Part shown: one piece after another, positions 49,560-61,382 of the stretch | Layout: every line of letters starts with the position of its first letter | Position numbering within the stretch: position 1 is the stretch's first letter | DNA from: Diatrype stigma | Taxonomy: Eukaryota; Ascomycota; Sordariomycetes; Xylariales; Diatrypaceae | Direction of reading: 5' to 3' | DNA length: 64,000 nucleotides | Assembly (NCBI GenBank): GCA_022225965.2 | Contig: JAKJXP020000138.1 | Span: forward strand, 1 to 64,000 | Notes under the pieces: generated by a model | What the model was told of the DNA's origin: nothing | Database searches by the model: none | What the model saw: only the letters and a program-made list of their open reading frames with translations | Position numbers and translations under genes: made by a program

Positions 49560-51436
49560 TTATTCATCCTCATCTTCCAACTGCCGAGGGGACTGGTAGT
49601 CTTTAGGAACGCGTGTCAACACGGTAATCGCTGTGCCATCATCCAATACCTCTTCCATCTCTTCGAATCTATAGTTTCCGAGCCTTGGTAATATAATAGT
49701 CCACACCAGCCAGTACAGAAATCCGAACACAAGTCTAGAAACAAGCTGTTAGCACCAAGTATAAGCAATATGTATCCATCTTAGTGCATATTTCAACCAC
49801 GGGCTTTGCGGGATAGCAATACTTACATGCCCACCCCGACAATTGCGTACGTTGCATAGAACAGGCCCCCGGGCTTTGGTTCGGACGGTGGAAAGAACGG
49901 CGCTGTGAGTAGAGCTAGAGATAGGACAATTCGGAAGGCCACAGCGGGTAACCATGCTTTGAAGGGCCTTTTCAAATCTGGACGCTTATAACGAAGCCAC
50001 ACAAGCCCAGCAGAAGTTGCGAGGGCGAAAATTTGACCGGGATATCCTTCCACTTCGAGAATGAAGGAGTAGATATCTTGCGTAGGAGGTAGAGCGATCA
50101 CCAAGAAGGACGGGATGTAATGTACGATGAGCCCACCCATGGGGGCATTGAACGGCTTCGAAGATGATAGCAGCTTGGAGAAAGGGAGAAAGCCTGCCCG
50201 AGCGATCTCTTGGTTGAGGCGAGCCTAGGATCCAGTTAACCAGCGCTTATTGGAAGTTATATCTGGAAAGGGAATATCTACAAGAGCAAACGTGACCACC
50301 ATGACGTTGCCACCGGCAGATAGTGCTACTGCTAGGGGTAGTATTCGTCTACCAACGTTGACACCGAATGTGCGCTCGAAGAACAATGCCGCGATCAACT
50401 GGCCGCTTTCCTTGATTTCTTCGATGGGAACCACGGCAAAATAAGCCACGTTCGCGAGGAGATAGAGCAGACAGGCCGTGACCAAGGCGGTGATAGAAAC
50501 GGATTTCAGGGTCCTAACCGGGTCCTTTACCTCGTTCAAGACGTTGTTCAAGTTCGACAAGCCAGCGTATGAATAGAACACCTTGAACAGCGAAGTCGAA
50601 AGGGTTCCGAAGCTCCAGTCCGAGCCTTCCCAGAGCGCATCCCAGGCCGACTGGTCGCGCGCCTGGAAGCCGTTGCCGACGACCTGCGCCGGCTGGACTA
50701 TGACTACGTACAGGGCAGCGAACACCATGAAGACCACGAGCCCGACCTTGACCCAGCCAAGAAAGGTCTGGATGCGGATGCCGGCCTTGTACCAGACGCC
50801 GTGAACGACGGTGATGGCGGTCAGCAGGGCCAACGCGAGGGCCTTTTTCGAGCCCGGCGTCGGCTCCAGGTCGAGCGCGTGATGCACGTACTGGCTGAAG
50901 ATGATGCAGTTGCTGGCAGTGAAGCCAAGCAGCACGGCCTGGACAGCGACCAGGGTCGAGGCCAGAAACCGCGGCCGCGGGTACGTGAACTCGAGGTAGA
51001 CCTTCTCGCCGCCGGACCGCGGCAGCAGGCAGCCGTACTCGAGCGACACGGCCAGGCCGCACGCCACCACCACGGCCCCCAGCACCCACAGCAACAGCGT
51101 TAGACCCACGCTGCCCGTCGCCTTGACGAGCACCCCCGGCACCGCGAATATCCCGCTGCCGATCACACGCGAGATCGCGATGATGTACGCGCTCTTCCAG
51201 CCGATGTTCCGCCCCAACACCGAGTCTTCCGGCAGCACGTCGTCTTCGAGCCGTCCATGGTGTGGTGCAGGTGATGGCAGCAGTAGGCTTCCATCGCTTA
51301 GGGATCGGCTCGATTCTAGGCTGTCGCGTTTCGAGCCGCCGCCGGATGTTCGACGCACGATGCCACCGCCGCGGTCCGATCCGCGGTCCGTGTCTACTGC
51401 TTGCAGAAGCGGCTGCTGTTCGGCTTCCGAGCTCAT
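49560..51436 (-). CDS. APC-superfamily amino-acid permease (Mup1/Mup3, LAT-like)
   Basis: A plasma-membrane amino-acid importer, nearest in pattern to yeast methionine permeases. Exons 50282-51436, 49827-50224 and 49560-49734 (minus strand) give 575 aa. An 80-residue hydrophilic, Ser- and acid-rich N-tail precedes about 12 membrane helices. Signature segments are SAYIIAISRVIGSGIFAVPG (helix 1, unwound substrate site), SVGLTLLLWVLGAVVVACGL, FYSYAGLSNLNNVLNEVKDP (the conserved helix 6 region) and RLNQEIARAGFLPFSK. The ORF runs past exon 1 into the intron for 19 codons before a stop. Splicing at CTT|GTAGAT restores TFALARLNQEIA. The substrate call is by family resemblance only. Confidence 0.9.
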
Positions 51437-52951
51437 GTTCGGCGGTCCTGGTCTGCCTATCTATCTGTCTGTTTGCCTACGTATCTGGATCTTGTCGGCG
51501 CTCCTGGCAACAACAGCGACGGCAACAGTAACAACACGATTGGTTGAGGGGGTTTATTGCGCAAACTATCCAAGCTTGGCTAGGTATTTGTTATCTCGCA
51601 GTAGTCAAGGAAGGCATGTTGTCGCCCGTCTGTCTTAGGACGGAGACGCCCTGGTTGACTCAAGATCCTTCGTAGCTGACAGGTGACATAATCCTCATAA
51701 CCTACCCAAGTGCGTGATACGGGGTGCGGTTCGATTAGCAATACAGGTCTTGATGTGTATTGATGTGACAGGATCATGGATGGCGTGCGACCGATTGCCC
51801 CGTCCCGTGGCTGAGGTAGGGGGGGTCATGTTAGGCACGCCATATGTCGCCATCTTTGCACCACTCGAATTTACGACAGGGCATCTCACGGGGCCACGCG
51901 TAATAATAAGCAAGTGGATGAACGTAGCCACGACCTCTTGATTGAAGCGACCAGTGAACGGCTCATGAGTATGGAGGACGATTGATCCCTGACGAGTCCA
52001 AATACCAATATCGAAAGATTGCTTTTCACTGGTGATTCGTCCTTGTTGACATTGGCGGTAATAGGCGCGGGAATATAAATGAAGCAGCCAGAGTAAGCTA
52101 ACCCCCTATCAAGTAATGACCAATTAAACGAATGCGTTATACCTTGATCGGGCAAATATAGAAATGGCCGTGCCACTTGATTGATACACATGGTTTTTGA
52201 TATGCATCAGGGATTGCTGCATTGGTATACCATAGACTATATATAGTATTAATAGGGAATGTTACCTATTTAGCACTTACATAACTGAAAAGCGCAATCC
52301 TTGCCGAGGCGTTCATCGATGTCAGGGGCTGAGGGGGTAATGTCAGTGCGCTATAGGGACTCGGGATCCACTTTGGTCCCTATTTCCACTAGGGAGGTGA
52401 CTACCGCTATATGGTATATAAGGGGCCCTTTCTTTTGCTATAGCTTCCAGTTGAATAGTACGGTTTCCGTTATTCATTTCCTGGCAGATATAAGTTATCG
52501 CGTATCTCATTGTGCATTCCACGTACGTTGGTCCTTATTAGATTCTGATTGGGGTCTTTCGGTGAAGAGGTAAAGCAGGTTGTCATGTCCAATGTCATAA
52601 CAAGCCAGTAAAATGAGCCATAGGTCCAGTGTAAAAGGTAACTCATTAGAGAATAATGAAAATATATCCGAAGTACCTCGTAGCATACAAGCGATTGTCG
52701 GCCGGTCATGACGTCAACTTCCAATACCGTTAAGTGGCGGTGTTCCATATGATGTCATCAGGTCACAATCACCCGCAAGTACTACGTACGGTATTATAAT
52801 ATATCAGCACCGATTGCTAACAGCTTTCATTTAACCTTTAATCAGTTAATTATCATAACCATCAAGAGGCAACATCTTATTCGACCTAAACCAATTCAAC
52901 ACATTTGCAATCAAGCAGTAAGTCGTGACAATCTCACAATACTTATCCATC
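51437..52951. other. Divergent intergenic region
   Basis: 1.5 kb upstream of both the permease (minus) and the small Ser-rich gene (plus). No protein-like ORF and no repeat of note. Confidence 0.55.
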
Positions 52952-53305
52952 ATGTCATCGAACAGTCGAAGTTACGTCACTTCATCCATCTCCTTCTCTT
53001 CGTCCAGCAGCAGTCGCAACGGGGAGACCACGGGTTCCCGCTACGCAGAGCATACCACGAGTGATCCGTTGGGCACAACTACCTTTACTGCCTCGCAACG
53101 ACCCGGCGAACCCGTCTATGCGGAGCGCCGCGACTATGACGCATCGGGTCGTCCGATTGCCCAGGATCGTTCTCTAGGACAAGGGACCGGTGGAGGAGGC
53201 TCTAGCCGACGGATCGAAGATGTCTCTGATGGCCAACGCGAGAACGATCGGTTGTATAGGGAGCGGATCGAGGATGAGTATGCTAAGCGGGAGGGCGGCG
53301 CATAG
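52952..53305 (+). CDS. Small Ser-rich hypothetical protein
   Basis: A single exon encodes 117 aa starting at the first in-frame ATG (MSSNSRSYVTSS). The N-terminal 30 residues are almost entirely Ser with some Asn and Arg. A Thr-rich middle (HTTSDPLGTTTFTASQRPGEP) and a strongly charged C-terminal helix (RENDRLYRERIEDEYAKREGG) follow. No signal peptide, Cys or membrane segment is present, so it is probably intrinsically disordered and cytosolic or nuclear. The composition, with SQRPGEP and RRDYDASGR motifs, resembles small conserved hypothetical proteins of Sordariomycetes, but no function is known. It stands alone, about 1.5 kb from the permease. Confidence 0.7.
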   Translation: MSSNSRSYVTSSISFSSSSSSRNGETTGSRYAEHTTSDPLGTTTFTASQRPGEPVYAERRDYDASGRPIAQDRSLGQGTGGGGSSRRIEDVSDGQRENDRLYRERIEDEYAKREGGA

Positions 53306-56087
53306 ATAAAGATCCGTATTAGAGACTGCATGGGATGTTGCGATGGTTAAAATCGCATTTCAAACTACCACAAGTCGAATCGAACGATTAGGAGGGTGGA
53401 ATCGGATACTCCCCTTTCTTCCCTGTCGTGTTGGGATTAAACACCACACACTTATTTAAGATCCAACTCCATACGACTGGAATGTATATAAGGATGTGTA
53501 CAGCAACAACTACAACTACATTGATCATATGTATGGGACTGACGATAGCCGTTCCATGAGCTGGTTGGCAAGTGGACAAGCATTATGGCCTGGGCACTGG
53601 ACAACACACAGGTAGTAAGAGCAAAGTTTAAAGAGGCCTCGTTATGCAAGTGGGAAAAGTTGAAAGGCGAGAAATGTTGGACTGAGAAAATGATCCTCGG
53701 GGATACTGGGTTAGCATCAGGGTCAATGTCTTCTAATGCTTTTAATTTTGATAACCCCTGGACTTCTTCAATACACACAAGGCTGGGAATAATGATGAGT
53801 TGCTCTTCTGGAAGGTAGTGCCGCCTAGCTGTTGCCAATCATGTACGAGAGGCGTGTTCAAAGAGTGTATTTAGATCAGATAACTCGGGTCTAGAAGCTA
53901 AGTTCTCATAGGAACAACGCCGTGTTCGAAACCGACTAATCCCAATCCTGGATCACTCGTGCAAAACGTTTGGTTCAAAATGAGAGTGCATATTCCATGT
54001 TGAATGTAATGAGAAGATAAAGGTAAACGAATGGCGCTTCGCGAATGACGTTGAACAAATCCTGTCTTGATGATATAGACCTGCCAAATCGTATACATCT
54101 GCTTCATCACATCGATAGCCTCATAATGAACACCACGGTCCGAGTAGAAAGTTACCGATCTCATCCTTCAATATCAGTAACACAAAGCCGCAAGATACAT
54201 ATGCTCTCAACAGAGCTTCGAATCCGGACACCCAACAGGGCAGTAGGTGACTTGTTTTCCGCCCTTGAGGTCGAGAACGGTACAATATGCCCCGTCACCA
54301 CCACCGTCACCAATGCACTATACACCAGATTCTGTTAGCTGGTTCTTGCAGGTCTGAGGCAGACAATGACACAAGGGAGGGAAGGGGGCTTTGGGTTGGG
54401 GGTTCCACGAAACTAGACAACTTTCTTCAGACTCGATACCCATATCCTGCTTATTGTCAAGCTCCGTATGACCGTGAGAGTCAATTAGGTGTAGTATGTT
54501 CAACGAACGATTTGTCTCTTTCATACACCGTAGACGCAACAAATCATATTAGTAAGTCAACTCTGGAGTCAAGCAGAATGTCGGCCTTCAATGATGAGAA
54601 CGATGACGAGAGCCACGAAGACGTCCCATATATCGAACCGCTCGCCTCAAGACCAGGCCATATGTTGCGAGACAATATACCAATTCGTGCATCCTGTGTC
54701 TCAATGTAAACACCGAGATAGTTTGGTGCAACCACATTGTCACCTTCGCATGGTGTTGAACTCGCGAGTTAGTCACAGTTTCGAGTAGTCACACAGGGCT
54801 ACCCTACTGACGATTATACCAGGTGCGCCATAAAATGCCTTCTCGTAAGCTGAGACCGTTTCAAACATCGTGCAACCACACCCATTCACCTATCCAGGAA
54901 GTTTCGAGCACCCCACGAAGGGAATAGTCTCATTAGTATGACTATAGATCAGATCCCACTTATCTGTATCAACTGAACCTCAATAGTGTCCAAGCGAGCG
55001 AATCTGGCAAGCCAACGCTTCCAGTAAAAGTTGGGTTATATCTTCCGTTACTTGCCCTTCTTTGTATCCAGGACAGCAAACAAGGCGGTGACGTTTACAG
55101 CTTGGACAGAGTAGTTGTAGGTCTGTGTCACATCTGATGTGGCACATGAATATTATAACGTAAGCATACCGAGTAGTAGTTACTTGGTATTACCTTCTCG
55201 GGGTCGCAACTAAACGCTACGAGACTAACGTATGAAAAGGGGCTATAGGCTTAGAACGTATAAAACGAGTCAACATAAGTTTTCGATGGTCTCAGGGATC
55301 GTACTGAGCTATCACACGCTCGATTCGTTCCCATGCTTCTAGACCTCCAGTCTTACTACAAGCTAGTACTGACGGACAATGTAAAACGTAATTGGAAATC
55401 CTGAAGTTTAGGGTTGAAATGATTCTATGCATCAATTGATGTAATATGTATCATATGCAAACCATGCTGCAGTTCGCAAGTTGATGGAAGCCCGGGGGTT
55501 GACAGGCAGGCCTTCGAGCCTGCCGGAGTCCAATGACATTTCAAACCGGTCAGAGCGGGCTTAGGTAGTTTCAGGCAGGGCCGGGGCTCTATAACTCTTT
55601 GAACCGGCCTAGCCTGGTCTCAACTTGATACCTACCTACCTACCTATATATAACGCTCTAGAGGATCAAAAGAAGTTTGGGGTATATAGTAGAAAGTGAC
55701 CATCGTCCGGCTAGATACGAGCTTTTTAAGCTAGAGCTGGAAGAGCGGTTATATCCAGAATGGAACAGTGGAAAGCTTCGGATAGAAGTCATACCGTCCA
55801 GGTGGAGCGTTTCCTAGCTCCTATCTCCGAATAGAGCCCCTGACCTGCAGCACTATATAGGTACCTACTTGCCCCTTACTTGGGGTTACCGCTTCGTTAG
55901 TCCTACCCACCAGCTCCTGAACCGCATGCCCATTGATTGATACCCCAAGTTTGAGAGTCTACCTCAATTGAACCCTCGGGTTTCCTCCCGTCAACTTCTA
56001 CCGTTGACCCTTTCCACATCAACCTGATCTCCCACAGATCCTTAATTCCGACCTTTCTCAAAACAGAAGCTAAGCAGCCCTGGTATC
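53306..56087. other. 2.8 kb region with possible gene remnants
   Basis: No intact gene is recognised. On the minus strand several short stretches look protein-like and are broken by stops: a C-terminal-looking segment ending DTKKGK* (stop near 55049), preceded across a possible GTAATA...CAG intron by YVSLVAFSCDPEK and an in-frame TAA. Another is a Cys-containing segment around 54230-54325 (YCPVGCPDSKLC*). The plus strand has a 140-codon ORF (54287-54709) with no known domain. A 7-bp-arm hairpin lies at 55505-55524. This may be a decayed gene or genes. Confidence 0.35.
55505..55524. repeat. Short perfect inverted repeat
   Basis: Arms GGCAGGC and GCCTGCC flank the six-base loop CTTCGA, in a locally GC-rich patch of an otherwise AT-leaning intergenic region. 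Confidence 0.8.
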
Positions 56088-56855
56088 ATGTCTTCTGATA
56101 CGCCGACTCCACCGACCATTTTGTTGATCCAGGGCTCCTTTCAGCTCCCCGAAGTCTACGAGAAGCTGAATACAGCACTTCAGAAACGGGGGTATCCCGT
56201 TGTGCAACCGCCTCTCCCAAGCCTGACCGGCCATGATCAACCCGACTTTACTTCCAAATCGCTTGCTACCGATGCGCTTGCCGTCCGGTCAGTGCTACAG
56301 GGCTTGGTCGATGATGAAGGTCGGACCGTTTTCGTCGTCTTGCACTCCTATGGGGGTCTCGTAGGAAGCGAGGCCATCCTAGAGGAGTTCAGCCAGAAGG
56401 AGCGCGAGAAAAAGGGGCTGGCCGGAGGTGTGATCCATCTCTTCTTCTTCGCCGCCTTCATCCTTGCCGAGGGCCAGTCGGTGCTAGGCGTGTTCGGCGA
56501 CCCGCCCCACGAAGATATTAAACCCGACGGTCGCTTCTGCCTCAAAAACGTTGCGCACACGCTGTACAATGATTTACCACCCGAGGAAGCAGAGTACTGG
56601 GCATCCAAGACGGTAGACCAGTCTTATGCCGTGAAAACTACCGAGCTCACCAATGCCGCCTACCGGTATATACCGTCGACGTATGTGGTGTGTGAGAACG
56701 ACCAGGGACCCCCTCCGCAATTCCAGGAGATGTTTGGCAAAGCTGCAGGCGCTACTGTGCTTAGGATTGCCTCGGGCCACTCCCCAATGCTCAGCAAGAC
56801 AGAAGAACTAGTTGATATGATCTCGGCTGCCGTACGGGGTGTCATAGACCATTGA
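56088..56855 (+). CDS. Alpha/beta hydrolase (AB_hydrolase-6 type)
   Basis: A serine hydrolase or esterase-like protein of unknown substrate. A single exon encodes 255 aa with no signal peptide, so it is presumably cytosolic. The oxyanion/N-terminal strand is ILLIQGSFQLPEVYEKL. The nucleophile is S87 in the elbow LHSYGG. The acid is probably E203 or D205 in VVCENDQGPPP, and the catalytic His is H231 in ASGHSPML. This layout matches the small fungal hydrolases related to plant methylesterase/hydroxynitrile-lyase-like enzymes. It lies 0.8 kb upstream of HAUS6 on the same strand with no sign of functional linkage. Confidence 0.9.
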   Translation: MSSDTPTPPTILLIQGSFQLPEVYEKLNTALQKRGYPVVQPPLPSLTGHDQPDFTSKSLATDALAVRSVLQGLVDDEGRTVFVVLHSYGGLVGSEAILEEFSQKEREKKGLAGGVIHLFFFAAFILAEGQSVLGVFGDPPHEDIKPDGRFCLKNVAHTLYNDLPPEEAEYWASKTVDQSYAVKTTELTNAAYRYIPSTYVVCENDQGPPPQFQEMFGKAAGATVLRIASGHSPMLSKTEELVDMISAAVRGVIDH

Positions 56856-57646
56856 GTCTTTTCGTTGAATGTGGGATGCATCTATACTTGGGATGACCGC
56901 TGCTATATACGTCTTTACATCCCACACATTCCACACAAATTAATATAGAGGTCTACTTCGCATTGCTTCTGTATAATGTAGGTGATGTGGTGATCCTGCA
57001 TGGCATATGACTCTCAGTTGCGGCTGTCCGTGACTTGAACCGTTTAACGATTGCCCCTTAACTTGGCACAACCACCTGACCTGGTTCCCAGCCGGAAGTC
57101 TTGGCTGTTGTCATTCGGAAAGGAGCATCATTTACGTACGTAGCACTAGGGCAGTTGATGCCTAACCCAGACTGCCCGGTATGCTTCATGCGATTGGGCG
57201 CTCGCCTGCCTTATGCCAGGGCCCAAGGACACACTCAGGGGAACATTAACATGTGGCAGAGTGTCATCGCATACCGACCACGGAGCTGTTGCTACCTACA
57301 TATAGTACATACAAGGTAGCAGCCCAGCAAGCCCAGCAAGCCCTACATGTACCTACATGTACTACATACAACACCCATAGGTATTAGCTAGCGCATAGTC
57401 TCCCTATAGCTCTTCGCTAAAACCCCACCAGCCCACCCCAGGCCTTTATCCATTGGCCTAAGTAGCCCGAGCATTGGAAGTCAACAATAACATGCACCGT
57501 GGACGATAAGCAACACCGCCCTTCCACATTGCCTACATACCCAGATGCATCCTTACCACTTACATACCGATTTCACGATGAACCGGTAGGTAGCGAAGCG
57601 GCATCATCCATTTTACCTGCTCGTCTTCTTCCCAAAAGATGCCCCA
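56856..57646. other. Spacer upstream of HAUS6
   Basis: 791 bp holding the hydrolase 3' end and the HAUS6 promoter/leader. It includes CAGCAAGCC and TACATGTAC-type short repeats near 57315-57365. No gene is seen. Confidence 0.55.
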
Positions 57647-60163
57647 ATGTCGCTTCACCAACCCAACACGTCGGTGGCACGCTCGAGAGGTCAGCGTGTC
57701 CCATCGGCCAGCAAAGCTACCCTGACCGCCCTGACCGCCCCGGCAGCACCAGCAGCACCAGCAGCATCGTCGACGGCTAGCAATTCCACACTCGTTCCGT
57801 CTGCAAGTTCGAATGTGTCGCTGTTTCTCACCAACCTTCGACTACTCGACCTCGACCTTCTGCCCGATTGGCCTGGAATAAGCCTGACTACCTTCTCTGC
57901 GAAAGACGCGGCGGGCGGGCAGAAGAAACGGATCCAGTGTGTCGAATGGGCCTTGTACAAGCTCTTTACGCTGTGGGACAACGATGAGGCACAAAATGTA
58001 TGCTGGATTCTCCCGTTGCCAGAAGATACCTTGCCGTGCTAACGATACCCAACCAAGAAATTGCGGCCCTTCTTCCCGCCAATTGATCAGGTCCAATCCC
58101 TCAACCTGCGAGCAGCTCTCCTCCGCGGCCTTGAGCAAGCAAAGAAGAACGGAGTCCTCGGTCGCGATGCCGTTGTGCGAAGGACAATGCTAGATGAATG
58201 CAAGGGCGAACGATTGGAGGAAGTCTTAGCTGCCTTTTCCTCGGCCGTCCTCAAGAAGCTCGTTGCCGAACGGTCTCTGAATGGCGGTCTCGAATATCGG
58301 TCAACAATCTCAGAAAAGCTAGCACTAGAGAATTTCGGTTACAAGGGAGATAGGAACACTCTTAGCACGCTGATATTGGCACATAAAGTGTCACTTAGCT
58401 CTCTGCTAGCACAAAAGAACGCGACGAGGCAGAGGTATAAGGAATTCGAGGACCTGCTATCAACGAAGGAGCGCAGCCTTGTCCAGCGGAAAGAACTATC
58501 CAAGGTTTCTGACAAAGTAGACCGGATGATCGATGACCCTACAAGGGAGCAGGTTCGCAGGACACTCAGGTCGAATTGGACTGGGAACGATCGATGGATA
58601 GACAGCCTGTTGCTGAGTGACACCAACCCGCCAAAGGGGGGGTTCTTAGGTACGGACTTTGATGAGATATGGGCCGGTGTTGAGAACGGACAGATTGCCG
58701 ACATTGAAAGCCAGAATTACGGCCTGCTCAAGCAACTCGATGAACGGGTGCGGTTACAGAAGTCGAGACTGGAGAAATGGAATGGGTTTCGGGAGAAGAT
58801 GTTCGGAAACAAGCCCCGTGCACATCCCCAGAAAGCTGATGATAGCAAGTCTAAGCTTGATGGCATACAGTTAAATGCTCACCAAAACCTCATCATTGGC
58901 CAGAAGGATACCGACCGCATCGCCGAAAGAACCACCTCTCTTCCTGCAGAATATGCCGATATACTCAGTACCATGAAGGCCGACTTCCATGGCATGAAGA
59001 GAGCGAAAATGCCCGACCTCTCAAATCTACTAAGGAATTCCAGCCGTCAGACTAGCTTCAGTAGCTTCCAGAACCTGGCCATACCGAAAAGTATCGAAGA
59101 ACCAATCTCTGACATCGGCGAGTGGGAAGATGAGCCAGAAGAGCATCGCCCAGCCCCCAAACCGACAAAGCTTCCAACAACCCGCAGCAGTCGGTATAAT
59201 CAGAATGAGATCGTTGCACCTCCTAAGAGGCGGCAGCTCCCACAGCCACGCAATATCGAGACTAGAGTGACTTCGAATGAAAAGTCCACCCCAGATTCCA
59301 TTCCAGACCTAGACCCCCCGAAGCGTGAAATTCCACGGATCGGCTCACGGATTGCCCGTCCACCACGTAGCGAATCCAATAACACTCGCTACCAGCCACC
59401 ACCGCCAATAAGCAGGACTGCCTCGCCCGAAGCAATATCACCAATCGAACCACCAATTCTGGACGAACAAGAAAGTATTACGGCACCGCCCCCCGAGTTG
59501 TCGCCAGCTCCGTGCCAGGTTTCGCCAACCCAAATCCTAGCCGACGAGATCCTCGCGTCAATGTCCAATGCCTCGCCGTCGCCGAACAAGAAACGTCACA
59601 CACTCTCGCTCGCGGAGCGGACGCGGCTGTCGATGGCGCGCACGCACTCCTTCTCCCAGGAGGAGGACGACAACGACAACGAGTTCGACTCGCTTCCCCA
59701 ATCGCCCACCAGGGCTAACAACAGCAACATAAACGACAACAATAATGCCCGCTCTCACATCCACACCAAATCCGAGCCCGCCGTGCCCTCCCCTTCGGCC
59801 GCCGCCACAGTTGCAGCAGCGGCAGCAGACGAGGATGAGTACGAGGACCTGGTAGCGCGCACGCGGCGGTCGATGGCCGGCTTCGAGGCGGCGCGGCAGA
59901 AGGCGCAGTTGGAGCGGCGGCGGTCGCAGCGCAAGAGCCGTATGCCGCAGCCACGGAGAGACGGCTCCTATTTCCCGCGGGTCGATGAGGAAGGCGACGC
60001 ATCGATCGTCGACGAGCTGCTGGAAGCGAAGGGCGGCGATACCGCGGAGATCGACATGGAGACCGTCTTCATGAGCAGACCGAAGATCAAGGCGAGCCCG
60101 CCGATGAGCCCGCTCAAGAGCCCCTGGGGGGAAGTGGACGGGGGTGATGGGCTTGAGGTGTGA
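57647..60163 (+). CDS. HAUS augmin-like complex subunit 6 homologue
   Basis: An augmin subunit that helps recruit gamma-tubulin to spindle microtubules for branching nucleation. Exons 57647-57997 and 58058-60163 give 818 aa. The intron (GTATGC...CTAAC...CAAG) joins DNDEAQN to KLRPFFPP. The HAUS6 N-terminal domain spans about residues 45-260, with NVSLFLTNLRLLDLDLLPDW, CVEWALYKLFTLWD and LRAALLRGLEQAKKNGVLGR. A helical, coiled-coil-prone region follows (about 250-380). The C-terminal half is disordered, Pro/Ser/acid-rich, with repeated basic-Ser sites such as RTRLSMAR and RTRRSMAG that look like kinase targets. The ATG at 57647 is preferred because the ATG eight bases earlier opens a frame that soon stops. 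Confidence 0.85.
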
Positions 60164-61382
60164 GGTGAGGCGTGAGGCGTGAGGCGTAGATCAATTCGTA
60201 TGAAGAAAAAAAAAAAAGGAATACTTGGCGTGAGTAGTTCTTAGCTTAATTGAAAACAAGAAGTGAGAAGGACGTTGAATACGGGAAATATTACGGACGC
60301 ATTACTTAACCTAACGGACCTAGGAGAAACGAACACCTCTTCATGAGTTATGTTCTCATTACGAATATTGTAATTTTTGGCTGTCTTGACGCCGGTAGGT
60401 AGAATTGCTTGTAATAAGTATGACTTTTAGCTGATTTTATTATATGATCACTTCGGTTGATGATACGGCTATCCTCGTAAACCGACAGGTAATGCTATGC
60501 ACCTAGTTTGTTTATTAAGGCCGTATAAGAGTAACACGACTTGTCAGCGTTTGGGAGATAAATCGATCACACCCACCTAAGTATATATACTAAGTAGATA
60601 TACTACTTAGTATATAGTCCCCAGGACATATTCGAGACATGACCTCCATAGTTCTATATGTGATCCTTCCCTAGTACGAACTTAGGGTCGATCTTGTGAG
60701 GACTTTTGAAGCTGTTCGGACTTGGTTGCACGCCTTTCGCATGATGAATGAAGCTAGTCTCCGTCATGAAACTTTGTGGCTTGGTCGCCTCGCCTGTCGC
60801 GTCGGCTCGCTTATCTCCCAGGACGATGGGGGGGCCGGGAGAACCCCCCAAATCATGGCGTTCTTGGCGGGGGCTATTCGATTCGAGGACTTTGTGGGGT
60901 CTGGGGAACCATTCCTGCAAACTGACCAGTCTCCTGCCACTTCTCCACCTTTAATCGGGTACAAAACCCCTGATTCTTAACTGGAGATCGCGGGGCTCCG
61001 CATCGAGGCGAGGCGCAGGTTAATTAGCGGGCGGTTCTACGGACTTCGGTTTCATACGTGGATTAATCAACGGCAGGTACGTAAAGAAAATGAAATAGCG
61101 ACGGTGGCTTACCTCCTTTGACTACATAGGTAGCCACCTAATCTAGTATGACTACCCCAGGCCAAGAATGACCCCATTCCGCTATTAGTCTGGCTTACAT
61201 GGCCAAGCTACCATCATCTCGGAAATGGGGTGCATGGAGAAGCGCACAGGGGCTTAGCAGGGAAGAAGCACCGCCGAGGGAGTTAGCAATACATAATATA
61301 TATGACTCCCTGTCCGTGAGAGCATCGCTCGTGCTATTGTCCGTTCTGTAGCTTGAGAAGAACAAGGAGAACACAGGCCAAT
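60164..61382. other. Intergenic region between HAUS6 and sugar transporter
   Basis: 1.2 kb non-coding. It contains a GAGGCGT-type microrepeat just after the HAUS6 stop, an A-run at about 60206-60218 and a strong perfect hairpin at 60584-60616. The part next to 61383 should hold the transporter promoter. Confidence 0.55.
60584..60616. repeat. Perfect inverted repeat (14-bp arms, 5-nt loop)
   Basis: Left arm TATATACTAAGTAG, loop ATATA, right arm CTACTTAGTATATA. The arms are perfectly complementary and AT-rich with no following T-tract. It lies about 420 bp past the HAUS6 stop. It could be a cruciform-prone element, a dyad binding site or the footprint of a small mobile element. Confidence 0.9.

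Noticed and set aside
47751..51436. Secondary-metabolite gene cluster around the CmcJ-like gene
   Set aside because: No synthase, P450, transcription factor or prenyltransferase is present; neighbours are PGI and an amino-acid permease.
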